NCBI GenBank assembly: GCA_947561395.2
Contig: OX387182.1
Span: forward strand, 3,234,001-3,298,000
DNA length: 64,000 nucleotides
Direction: 5' to 3'
From: Buxus sempervirens
Taxonomy: Eukaryota > Streptophyta > Magnoliopsida > Buxales > Buxaceae
The notes under the pieces are model-generated. The model was not told the origin of the DNA, did not search any database, and saw nothing but the letters and a program-made list of their open reading frames with translations. The stretch's first letter is position 1, and the number at the start of each line of letters is the position of its first letter. Below, piece by piece: positions 1 through 12,761 of the stretch. The translations under genes were made by a program, and so were the position numbers.

Positions 1-427
1 CCCGAACATGCCATACCACAGCATGAAAAATCATCCCATAAACAATGCTACTGCACTCCCTAACCACGTTATCCTCCACTGCTCAAAATAGGCACCAAAA
101 GATGATGGCACTACCCAAGAGACACCAATCATCAGGATAACACGCATCCAAATTCCCCATTTAAAAGATGAAAGTGGTATAATTAAGTAGTCAATAATTA
201 TTAGTTTAATAATTTAAATTTGCAAAACTTAAAAAATTGTAAAAATAATTTAACACTCACTAGAAATTTGGAAAAAGCCATGGAAGCTTGTAATATGATT
301 TTACTTTTCCAAATGGGATTTGGAAAATTGAACATTTAAATAATAATTTATTACTAAAATGCCAAAATTAAAAGAATTATAAATTCAGAAAATTTTTAAA
401 ATTCATAGAAGATTATAAAAGTCTTAA

Positions 428-447
428 GTGTGTGTGTGTGTGTGTGT
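428..447. repeat. (GT)n microsatellite
   Basis: Ten uninterrupted GT dinucleotides in non-coding sequence. Confidence 0.9.
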
Positions 448-853
448 ATTTTTTCCTTCATTTTTTTTTGCTATGTTATTTGTATGGCAAAAAAATTCTG
501 GCAAAACGGCATAGCGGGACCTAGATGAAACAGCATTGAAAAACGTACAACACACCTTGATAGCTATCAAAGGGAACTCTTGACAATGCTCATTCAAAAT
601 AAAAATCTTTGGACCCTTGGGAAAGGTGCCAATACTTCTAGACCAATATGATTATAGCTATCCATCGGTGGTGTGTAAAGAAGGTGGTGTTTTGTGATGA
701 AAACTTTGCATGTTTAAGAGCCCAAAATGAAAACTTGATTTAACCTCTTATGACACACTCCACGAGGTAAAAAAAGGTCACTTATATGCTCCACGTTAGC
801 TTACCTATACACTTATGTTGAAGATCTAGCGTAGCTTGGCTAAATTGCCAAAA

Positions 854-874
854 AGAGAGAGAGAGAGAGAGAGA
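854..874. repeat. (AG)n microsatellite
   Basis: About ten AG dinucleotides in non-coding sequence. Confidence 0.85.
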
Positions 875-2826
875 AACAAAAAGAAAAAAAATTAAAAACA
901 CAAAATCCAAGGTGAATGAGGGTGAAATGGGGTAGAATTTCGCCCTCTACCCTTTTTAGCTTTACATGGGTGAAAATTTAAATTTTGAAGGCAGAGACAA
1001 ATTTTCCTTTGTCTTCATTTCCATTAAATTTTTCTTAAAACATTAAATTGGTAAGTAAATTTTAAAATTTCACTCATTTTATTATTTTTCTATGCAAATT
1101 TGGCAGAAATCCAAAATCAAAGAGTTTATGTGTGGCTTTGGACCTGGACAGGTGAAATTTTACCAAAGATTATATCAACAATCAGATATGTTAAGCATGA
1201 ATACGGGTACTTATACAAATATATACACAAGGATTTAAGATTTATTATCAAAAAATTTCACCAGAACACCACACTCCCATTTTTCCTAGTGACAATTATG
1301 GTTTTTAAACATTGGCTATAATGATTGTTTTGTCTAGATATATATAACATTTTAAATAATAATTTTTTAAGAAATTGAGAAAAAATTTGTAAAAAAATTC
1401 TGTTAGATGCACATCTGTTAAGGTCCAAATCCATAAAAATTTTAAATAATAATTTCATCACGTTTTATTACTATTCAGTAAAACAAAATCCTCATTACAT
1501 GTCACAAAATAAGTAAATGCCCCAAAAAAGTTCAAAAAAAAAAAAGATACAAAAATTATATTTGAAGTTAAGGATATAATCCAAAAATTTTATCAAGTTT
1601 TATCATTATTCTGTAAAACAATTTTACGTTGGTAACTATGTATTGGCCAATTACATTGGTTAGTAAGTGGCCATTAAGTATTCTAAAATTTACTTGATTT
1701 TCTTGTTTTTATTAATTTTTTTCATTTGGCATCTTTATTATTTTATATATTGAAGATTAATAATGTACTCATTTTATTGGCTTAATTAACTTAATTTTTC
1801 TTCTTAATTATCTCATTAGACTTTATTTATTAAAAAATTATATATCTCCTTTTTAGAAAAAATATATACAGTGACATTTATATATAGTTGTGTGCTACAT
1901 AAGATAAGTTAATTTCAAATGGTGTGGTTAAAATTTCCAAGTTAAAAGAAAAAAAAATCAGTTTTTATCTCAAAAATGAGGCTCCTGCAGCCTAAAAGAC
2001 TTCTAGATCTTCAATAAAAGATGTTAATAAAACAGATCCAAGTGAGAAGATGCAAAAATTGTAGTGCAAAATTCTGAATGAACTATTGTCAAAATGGACA
2101 TCATTTTATGCGTCATTTCCTACATATTGACTAATGTCTTGTGCAACATTTCCCCTTTGTCATTGATATCAAAGACATAGTCCCTTAACTTCTTGACGTT
2201 TGCAACATGTTGGTATCACAGCATTTAAAAAACTGCCGTTACATAGTGGCATATTGGCCAGTTCGGTATCACCCCTTTTTTTTGTTTGTCATATTGGTGG
2301 CAAGAATTGTAAGAGCACCGATTTGCAACAATATTGGCTGGTCATTAAAACTTTGTCCTGATGAATCACATCAGAAAAGAAGAAGAGATAAGGGTTCTGA
2401 AAGAAGGAAAGAATGTAGTATTGTTGCTGTGGTAGAAAATTTTTGTACCATGTCCTGTCTGTCTTAGAATGCAAGATGAGAGAGAAGCCATCTGTTTTTA
2501 GTGATTGGAGCAATCATCAAAGCTTAAAAGAAGTTCTCGACACATATGATTATCCAGAACAGCATCACCTGCAGAAATACATAATTTGCTATGTGAACAT
2601 ATGCTCTATTATAAGCACTAACAGTACTTATAATGCGTTTTTTGTATTCAATTGTAAGCTGATATTTTATCTGTTCTATTATTTTAATAAGGAAGCTTTT
2701 TGAAGTTGTCATGGTTATTCACAGGTTTACTTTGGTTTATAAATCATCCTTTTACACTATTATTAACTCATAGCATTTTTTATTTTATTTTAATCTGTTT
2801 TCTATGATTCTCTGCCTGATGTTCAG

Positions 2827-5800
2827 CATGGAGGTTCCATGAATGCATTTACAGCTTCTGAGCGTACAAACTATTATTTTGATGTTAATGTTGACTCTTT
2901 TGAAGAGGCCTTGGATAGGTATAATGCTGTTTTTTTCCCTGTGAATATATTTTTCCTTTTCCCACTTCTAGCTTTCTTACTTTGTGAATTTTTGCATGCT
3001 TCTTTTGTTCAGATTTTCTCAGTTCTTTATCACACCATTGATGTCACCCGATGCCACCATGAGAGAAATAAAAGCCGTTGATTCTGGTAAGTTATGTTGT
3101 TTGGAGCTAATATGTTTATTGACATTCTCTTCTGGATTATGTCAAGCGGGCAACTACTTAAAATTTTCCTTTCCCACTTCCATCCAGAGAATCAAAAAAA
3201 TTTGCTGTCTGATGCTTGGCGGATGAATCAGGTATGAGTTATTTCAGCGTTTACAGCCTATGTCACCATTGCTTATGATTCAACTAATACAATAGTAGAT
3301 CCACTTCTAACATGAAGGGGACTAAACGGCAACAAGAGAGATTGACCGAAAAATATTTTTTCCCCTTCTGTGGACAAAATTGATGAAATGGAAGAGATCC
3401 GAGTGAATGGAAAGGGAAATCCAACAGATGAATATTAAGAGACATGCTATAAATTTAACCCCTTTTAGGAAAATTATTATTTGGATGGAACCAAGAAAAT
3501 TCGAAGTTAAAAATACTTAAAGATAAGGTAAAGACCTCTTCTGCTTTGAAAATCCTCTTAATCAAGCCTTAGGACTGAAGTAGGCCCAAATTATTCTCTT
3601 GAAACTATCAATGGTATTTGTTGATTATATTTCATAATCTTTTATGGAATTTGAACATATTTTATAATTATGTTATAAAAATCAATAAAAAGGGATAATA
3701 AAAGCTTAAATTTTTTTTTTCAGTTCAATACTCTTAGGGAGAGTCTAGACTTAAGAGCTTTGAAACGGTTCTTAATTGGCCTTCAACCATCATATGGTAC
3801 ACCAGCATCTAATGGATTCTTACAGTTGAGCCTTTTGAATTAATTCAACTCTTTTGAATGAAAGCAATCCCATATTTGATTAATTTGCTGCTCTAAATTC
3901 ATCAATTCACTTGCAGCTGCTTAAACTTTAGGTTTGGTCATATTTACTACATGTAGCTATATTGTTTCAATGAAGAAAATAGATCTTTTAATCAATTTTT
4001 CTGCTGGAAATTGTTAATCTTTTACAGCTTCACAGACATCTTTGTGCAGAGGCTCATCCATATCATAAATTCAGCACAGGTGATTTTTTTTAGTAGTTCC
4101 TTTTACCTGGCTGAATCTTTTCAACCAGTATAACTTAACTAAGTATTCTGGTACTCATTTACTGTAATCTGTGACTGATGTGATCACTAATAAAAATTCC
4201 AGTGTTGATATGCAATAATTTTACTTTTTTATTTATATTCTGGATGCTGATATATATTCATTGATAGTACTTTCCACCTTTTGCTGATATCACAAACCCC
4301 GACACCAAAAGATAAACTGTCCACATATAAATTTATTCAAGTCATTAATGTATGTACCGTCTACAAAGCAAGATAATCATATGGTTATATTTAGCTAAAT
4401 TTCACAATATCTAGCTAAATGTAAGCATCTATACTATTAATAAAGAGAAGAGGGGGAATATTCCCTCTAGATTCTGGCCCTCCTTTCTTTTTCCAAAATT
4501 TGCCCTCCCCAAATAAAACAATCCCCCACTATTTTAAACTAACTACCTCAGGCTGTTTATCTAAGTGGGCCCATGTTTTCTATGCGCGTAGCGCGTGCAG
4601 CCCCCTAGTCAACTACTAAGGAAGCTTTGATACTTGTTGGTTCTCTTGGTGGGGGATGTTACACATTTCGTGTACAGCTCCCATCTGTATTTCTGCATTT
4701 TCTATCCATTTAATTTTAATGAATATCTGAATTACCTATCCAAAAAAAAACTACTAAGGAAGCTTAGATACTAACATGGCAAAAGTGTCAAAATATATAT
4801 ATATATACATATCCCATACTAGGTTTTTAAAACATGTTTGTTATACCCAATACTCACACCAATGGAAGAAAAACACCAAAAAATTCGACCTTCAGATTTT
4901 AATTTGTACTATCATTCTCTAAAAGAAAGTTAGAGATTTTCATGAGTTTCAACTTAGTAAGAAACTATATGGTTATATTTATCAAAAGCTTTTCTTTCTA
5001 AATCAAGTTATGAAACGAATAAATAATGCGGAAACGAGAAAAGATAGTTGAAATTCTATAGTAGAATGACGCTACAAATTGTATTAGGGCAATGTGACTA
5101 AATAATTATGATTTCAGAAAGGTACATGCTATATTATATTAATTGAACAAACATCAAAATTAATTGAATCATGTTTGATAAAACGTGGTTTTGCGTGCAT
5201 TAATCAGCAAGATATAATTGCATAAATTGGCATGGATCATTTGATGCCATCTCCTAATAAGGTTTCGCCTAAGCCCACCAGTCCTGGATTCAATTGCATG
5301 GATACCATGGTGCTCATTTTTCATGGTAGCTAGTTCTTCACATGCTGACTTTAAATGCTCACAATAAAATTTACTTTATCAAGAAAAGCATAGAAAACAA
5401 TTACATAATATGTGTCATGCCAAGAGTTGCGCCCTAGATCAAAGGTAGAAAACATTGGTAGACAACAGATAGTTACTCCCCTCATGATCAATAAGGCTAG
5501 ATATACCACTTGCAAGGGGTCTTGTATAGCTTGATAACATCAACATGCATTCAATAAAAATCATGTCTATGTAGAATATAATTCCCAGATCATCTGAGTT
5601 TAAATATTAATTTCAAACTATTGGAATATCATTTATTTGTAAACCATCTCATAATTTAAAGTGTTGCAGAAATCCTTGAGAATAATCTCAGTGGTTCAAA
5701 AAATTTTTACCGGACTTGTATAGTATAAGTTATACATCATATAAAAGAGTTAACCACATATTATTGACTGTTAAAAGATAGGAAACCAAAACCTAAAGTA

Positions 5801-8800
5801 AAACCAACAGAAAGATGTAATTAACGTACGGATTTGACTACTTTCAACGACTCAGGAAGTTACAATAGTATAATTATTTACATGTTTATATAGTCTTGAC
5901 AGTTTACGTGTACAGCAGTATAATTAATTTACAGGTTTAGATACCTTATTAGAAAAGTACATTAGTATAAGTTATAACTAATTTACAAGTTTAGATAATG
6001 CCAACAGTTCAGAAAATTACTATAGTATAACCAATTTACAGGTGTAGTTACCTTCAATATTTCAGAAAAGTATTGTAGTTTAACTGATTTACAGGTTTGG
6101 GTACCTTCAACAGTTCAGAAAGTACAGCAAATTTGTATAGAATAAAAAAATAGCACTATAATTAATAACCATGTAATTAGCTTATAGATTTGGGGCAATT
6201 TCTATTTGTTTATTACTTATGCACTTCTACTCCTGTTGTTTGTTTCTTTCCCCTTTTCCTGTTATTCTTCTCTTTTTGCACTCTGTTCTCTAGTTTCTGT
6301 CTATATTTTCTCACTAATTTTTTCCTTTATAAATGCAACTGAGAGTACTTAGGTTAAGTTAGAACTAATTAGTCTTAGTGAGTAGGTTGACAAGTGTCAA
6401 CCCATCTCTAGGAGGTGACAAGACCTAGGTTGGATGTCTTGATAATTGGTTGCCATTTTTCATCCACATTCACATCTCTCAAAAACGTATTTACCATGCT
6501 TAATGAAGTTAGTTACTGGCTTATGATAGGTACTCGCAACCTCGCCGTTAACAGTAGAACCAAGGAAATTGAGAAGAAAATGGAGATTTGCAATTGTAGA
6601 AGAAGAAGAAATAGTTGTATTGATGTACTGGTAATAAGAATTCTGTAACAAACTCAGTGAGCAGAAATAACAGTCATGGAGGACATTCGAGAGGCCTCCT
6701 CTCTCCCTTAGTTTACTTCATACATCTTTCTTGATTCTCTCCCTCTCTCTCGTTACACATTTTATTCTCTCATCCTAACAAACTCCAGAATCTCTAACAA
6801 CCTTGTCCAGCTCAGCCTCTCATCATTCTCCTCTTGTCAGCAGCTACAACTTTAGACCTTTAGGTCCCTCCTTGGGTTGCTTGGTCCTCCTCCTGGTCCG
6901 TCTTGGCTTTGCTGGGGTCCCACCTGGCTGCACCCTTTCTTCTTGCATATGTAAGCCGTATTGGGGGCCTACCTGCCGTTGAGATCATATCATCACCCCC
7001 TGCCAATTTAAGCACCTTGTCCTCAAGGTGGAATTGAGGAAACTGCTGGTCTATGGAATCACAAGGCTCCCATGAAGATTCAAATTCCGGTAGGTTCTTC
7101 CATTGTATTAATACTTCCGGAGATAGTTGCTGTGAATTGCTGTTGGGGCGTACCCCAAGTACTTCCTCTGGCTCCACTCGCCATTCCATCTCTTCTGATA
7201 ACATGGGTGGTAATTGTTGGCTTATGGCTGACTTCCCCAAAGCTTTCTTGAGCTGAGAGACATGGAACACTGGATGGATGGCTGCTGTAGGAGGAAGTTC
7301 CAACTTGTATGCCACTGAACCCACCCGTTGGATGATGGCATAGGGCCCAAAATAGCGTGGTGTGAGCTTCTCATTACTACGTTTGGCCAGCGATTTCTGT
7401 CGGTAAGGTCTGAGTTTCAGGTAGACCTTATCCCCCACCTCAAAGGTGACTTCCCTACGATGACGATCAGCAAAATACTTCATCTTGTCCTGAGCAATTG
7501 TTAATTGGGTCTTGAGTTCATCTAACATCACATCCCGTTGCTGTAATAGCTGTTCCACCGAAAAATTCACTGACTTGGAGTGTCCATAACGGATGACTGG
7601 CGGTGGTTCCCTCCCATACACAATCTGAAAAGGTGTGAGCTTTGTCGAAGTGTGGAATGAGGTGTTATACCAAAACTCTGCCCATGGTAGCCACTTGACC
7701 CATGTTCTTGGTTGGGTGCCTGCAAAACATCTAAGATAAGTCTCTAGACATCGATTTACCACTTCACTCTGCCCGTCCGTTTGAGGATGATAGGCAGTGC
7801 TCCTCCTCAATTCGGTTCCTTGCATCTTAAACATCTCTAACCAGAATTTACTCATGAAGACCTTATCTCGGTTTGAGATGATTGACCGCGGGTATCCATG
7901 TAACTTGACCACATTCTGTACAAAAAATTCAGCAACTGTTGGTGCTGAGAAAGGATGTTTCAGAGGGATGAAGTGGCTGTACTTGCTGAGCCTGTCGACG
8001 ACCACCAAAATGGTATCAAATCCTTGTGACTTCGGTAATCCTTCGATGAAGTCCATCGTCACATCTTCCCATATTGCATTCGGTATTGGTAATGGTTGCA
8101 GCAAGCCTGCAGGTGCTAGGGCTAGGTGTTTGTTTTGTTGGCAAACCTCACATTCAGCCACATAGGACATTATATCCTTCCTCATCCCTTCCCAAAAGAG
8201 CTCTCTGGCTATCCTCTTATAAGTTTTGAGGACCCCTGCATGACCCCTTATTGCGCTGCCATGGAATTCAGCTAGGATCTTTGGTATGTACGATGATCCT
8301 TTTGCTACAACTAAGCGGTCCTTGTAGCGTAGTTGCCCATGAATTAGAGTCCACCCTGGTTTTGCTTTCTGATTAGACCTCAAGGAGGCCTTGATGGTGC
8401 TGAGGGTGCTGTCTTGATCCACCTCAGCTGCTATCTGGGCCACATCCAACACTTGGGCAACTGTTATAGATCTCAGTTCACACTCCAGTGCCACACGGGA
8501 GAGGGCATCTGCTGCCTTATTCTCCCCACCTGGTTTATATTGAATTTCAAAGTGGAATCCCATGAGCTTGGTCAACCATTTGTGATACTCAGGGGTGACT
8601 AGGCGCTGCTCCAGCAGGTGCTTCAAGCTCTTCTGATCGGTGCGAACGATGAAGTGACGAACTAATAAGTAATGACGCCACTTCTGCACTGCCAAGACAA
8701 TTGCCATTAGTTCTCTTTCATAAACTGATTTTTGACGAGCTCTAGGGGACAATGCTTGACTCAAAAAGGCAATGGGTCTTCGTTGTTGGCTCAGCACCGC

Positions 8801-11800
8801 TCCCATCCCCACCCCGGAGGCATCTGTTTCGATGACAAAAACTTCGTGGAAGTTGGGAAGAGCCAAAACAGGGACCGATACCATGGCGTCCTTGAGCTGT
8901 TGTACCGCCTTAGTTGCTTCAGAGCTCCACTGAAATCCGTCCTTTCGTAATAGTTGAGTGAGTGGAGCTGCAATACGCCCATAATTTCTTACAAAACGCC
9001 TGTAGTAACCGGTCAACCCCAGGAAGCCACGTAGTTCCTTGGGGTTCTTGGGTATTGGCCACTGCACCATCACTTTGATCTTATCCGGGTCCGCTTGTAC
9101 TCCCTCCGCCGAGATCAAATGCCCCAAATATTCTAGCTGTGTTTGACAAAAGAGACATTTTTTTGCATTCACAAATAACTGTTGACTTTGCAATATAGAG
9201 AGTACCTCCATTAATTGTTGCCTATGAGCTTCCAATGAGGGGCTGTAAACTAGTATATCATCAAAGAACACTAGGACTGATCTTCGGAGTAGCCCTCTGA
9301 ATACCGAATTCATCAAGGCTTGAAAAGTTGCCAGGGCGTTTGTTAATCCAAACGGCATTACCATGAACTCGTAATGTCCTTCATGTGTGCGAAATGCCGT
9401 CTTCGGAATATCTTCCGCTCGTACTCGGATTTGATGGTAGCCCGACTTGAGATCCAGCTTAGAGAAGTACTTTGCTCCATTTAATTCGTCGAGTAACTCG
9501 TCAATTGCTGGAATGGGAAAGCGATCTGGTATGGTGGCCTTGTTCAATGCTCGATAGTCTACACAGAAGCGCCAGCTCCCGTCCTTCTTCTTAACCAATA
9601 GAACGGGACTTGAATAAGGGCTGGAGCTTGGACGAATGACCCCTGCTGCCAACATTTCTGCAACCAGGCGCTCAATCTCATTTTTCTGTATGTGGGGATA
9701 CCTGTAAGGTCTCACATTAATAGGTTCCATCCCCTCCTTCAAGTGAATAGCATGGCCCTTCTCTCGAATCGGAGGTAACCCGATGGGTTCTTGAAAGATG
9801 TCCCTGAATGTCTCCAGCAGCTCCCGTATTGGTTGTGGGATGCCTTCCTTCCCGGTTGTTTCCTTTAGAACCTCTGTAACCCCTTCTCCCTTGCTTATGT
9901 TTTGAGTTGCCATTAGCGAACCCAGTTCAATCGCCCACCCCGACGTACCCTGTTGCAGCACTTTCATGAGTGACTGCAGCGACGCCGGAGTTTTACTCAA
10001 ACTCGGATCCCCCTGCAATACCACATTCGACGTCCCCCTTTTAAACTTCATGGTTAACTTCTGCCAGTTAAATTGCACGTTGCCAAGAGGTGCCAGCCAC
10101 TGTATTCCCAGGATCACATCTGAGCTTCCCAATTGAAGAGGGAGATAATCTTCTATCACCGTGAGGGATTGCAACGATAGCACCACCCCTTTGCAGATTC
10201 CACTGCCTTTCACGGCACCTCCTGTGCCCATCAACACTCCGTAATTGGCTGTCTCTGCTACTGGTAACTGTAGTTTCTCTATCAAACGAGTTGATATAAA
10301 ATTGTGCGTGGCTCCACTGTCAATCAGCACCACCACCTCTTCGCCACCAATCCACCCCTTGATTTTCATGGTGTGTGGTTCAGTAAGTCCGACCACAGAA
10401 TTCAAGGATAACTCGACATTATTCACTTGTGTCAGCTCTTCCGTATCCTCTGATTCTGCCTCTTGCTCCATTTTTCCTCCGTTCTCCTCCTCTTCCTCTT
10501 CCTCTTCCTCTTCCGCGTTAACGACCAACACCTGCAACTCCCTTTTCCTGCAACGATGGCCTATGTGGTATTTCTCGTCGCACTTGAAGCATAGCCCCTT
10601 GTCGAGCTTGGCTTGGATCTCAGCCCCTGTCAACCTTTTGAAAGGTGGCCGTTCTCCAGTTGAAGGAGGACGCGCAGGCGACGTTGGAGGTCGACTTGGG
10701 CTCCAACTCACGGTGCGATGTTCCTGCCGCGGAGGATGAGGTGAACTCCCCTTCCCTTGCCGTTGCCTCTCCTTATCTCGAATCTGACGTAAGAAGACAT
10801 TTCGATCTTCAATCCGTTGAGACAAATCCATTATCGCCTGCAACCCCGTTGGATTCGACATCAGCAACTCCGCTTGGATCGATTCTTCCAATCCGTTGGT
10901 GAACACTGCCGATAATGTCTCCTCGTCGAGCTGCTTCAACGAGAAGGACAGCACTTCGAAGTGCTCTCTGTAGGCGGCTACCGTTCCCTGTTGCTTCACC
11001 GAGAAGAAGCGTTGGTGGAGGGAGCCGAGTTGGGTGTCCCGGAATCGGCGAAGAAGTTGGGTCTTCAACAGTGTCCAAGTGGTAATCGGCCTCCGTGTAT
11101 CTTCCCATTGATACCACGATAACGCCACGCCTTCGAAGCATACGCCGGCGGCAGCTACCTTCTCCTCCTCCGATAGCCCATTCACCGCGAAGTATCGTTC
11201 TGCCCTAAAGATCCACGAGTCTGGGTCGGATCCTGTGAAAATGGGCAAGTCCAACTTGCGGGGCGGGTTGTCTCCCTTGTACCCGTGTATTCCATCCGTC
11301 ATCCCTTCATGGAGAGTCGATTCTGCTCCTGGTTCAGCAGGTATGGCGAAAGAACGAGCTCCACTAGACTCCGCCTGATTCACACCCCCTTGCTGACGCC
11401 CCTTCAACACTGCTCGAAACCCTTCGTCGATCTTTTGGGCAAGTGTCTCTACAGTTGCCGCCAAGTCCACTAAGCGTTCCTCCATTGCCGGTAATTTCCC
11501 TTCTACACTTTCCATTCTGGATTCCATTCTTGTTCCAGGCATAACCCCAGCGATTCAGGGCTCCGATACCAATTGATAGGTTCTGACCTATCACTCTCAC
11601 TCGCAACCTCGCTGTTAACAGTAGAACCAAGGAAATTGAGAAGAAAATGGAGATTTGCAATTGTAGAAGAAGAAGAAATAGTTGTATTGATGTACTGGTA
11701 ATAAGAATTCTGTAACAAACTCAGTGAGCAGAAATAACAGTCATGGAGGACATTCGAGAGGCCTCCTCTCTCCCTTAGTTTACTTCATACATCTTTCTTG

Positions 11801-12716
11801 ATTCTCTCCCTCTCTCTCGTTACACATTTTATTCTCTCATCCTAACAAACTCCAGAATCTCTAACAACCTTGTCCAGCTCAGCCTCTCATCATTCTCCTC
11901 TTGTCAGCAGCTACAACTTTAGACCTTTAGGTCCCTCCTTGGGTTGCTTGGTCCTCCTCCTGGTCCGTCTTGGCTTTGCTGGGGTCCCACCTGGCTGCAC
12001 CCTTTCTTCTTGCATATGTAAGCCGTATTGGGGGCCTACCTGCCGTTGAGATCATATCAGCTTACTGCAGTAACTGATACAATGAGATAACATGTAGGAG
12101 GAGGCCAATTACAATAAAGACATCGAACAGATACAATTAAAGCTCACTAATATAGATAACTAATAATTAGAAAATGTAATAAAAACAAGTTTATATTTAT
12201 GATTTGCATTTCTTTTATATAAGCTTCTGGATAGCAAGAATTACCCTACCTTGTTTATGTTGACATGTAGTTAAAGGATTTTTTTCATCATTTTTTTTGG
12301 GGGGGGGGGGGGGGGGTTGGGGGTTTGTTGTTTTGAATTCTTGTTAATACTTTGTGCTTATTTTTATGCCGAGAATTAGACCATCTGCCGGTCAAATTAC
12401 TTTGCTGCCAGTTTTCTTTTACTGACATTTGTTCCAGCTAATGGAAGCAAAAATAAGAAAGCATTTTTATTTTTGTCATTCAGCTTCATTATTTGTTTCA
12501 AAAGACCTGATATATTCACTTGCAATGGTTCTGTGATATTTCTGCTTCATCTTTTCTTTTATTTGCGCCCAATAGCATGCTCATATGCATTTCGCATATT
12601 GATATTCTGAGCCAATCCTTGATACTGAGTTCATTTGTGGATTTGCATTGGGATAGAGAACTGATATACCATCTAAAGATTTCTTGTACTTCTTTGTTTC
12701 TGGGAAGAAGTGGATT

Positions 12717-12761
<45 letters not shown>

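Larger units (their letters stand above)
1..2826. other. Non-coding stretch left of first visible IDE exon
   Basis: AT-rich sequence, most likely intron of the IDE-like gene, because the first visible exon at 2827 begins in mid-protein. It holds a (GT)n run at 428-447 and an (AG)n run at 854-874. I looked for the upstream IDE exon with the HxxEH zinc motif and did not find one. The short open frames here resemble nothing I recognise. Confidence 0.5.
6524..12059 (-). mobile_element. Ty3/gypsy chromovirus LTR retrotransposon, near intact
   Basis: A complete 5536-bp element, antisense to the host IDE gene. The two LTRs (6524-6992 and 11574-12059) start TG and end CA. It is flanked by a perfect 5-bp target duplication GCTTA (6519-6523 and 12060-12064). 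It has a Met-tRNA-type primer site, a polypurine tract and one 1560-codon gag-pol frame with a C-terminal chromodomain. Small size, short LTRs and a single ORF fit the Reina-type chromovirus group; that clade assignment is inference. By eye the LTRs differ by one base plus a 17-bp indel, so the insertion is recent. Confidence 0.96.

Noticed and set aside
2588-2616. GAACATATGCTC reading LCEHMLYYK, resembling the IDE HxxEH exon
   Set aside because: It lacks the first His of the motif, the flanking residues do not match the family, and a stop codon follows within a few codons. No suitable splice sites frame it.
7797-8165. Plus-strand open frames inside the gypsy element, here and at 10245-10739
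   Set aside because: They are the complement of the pol and gag coding regions and have no independent support.
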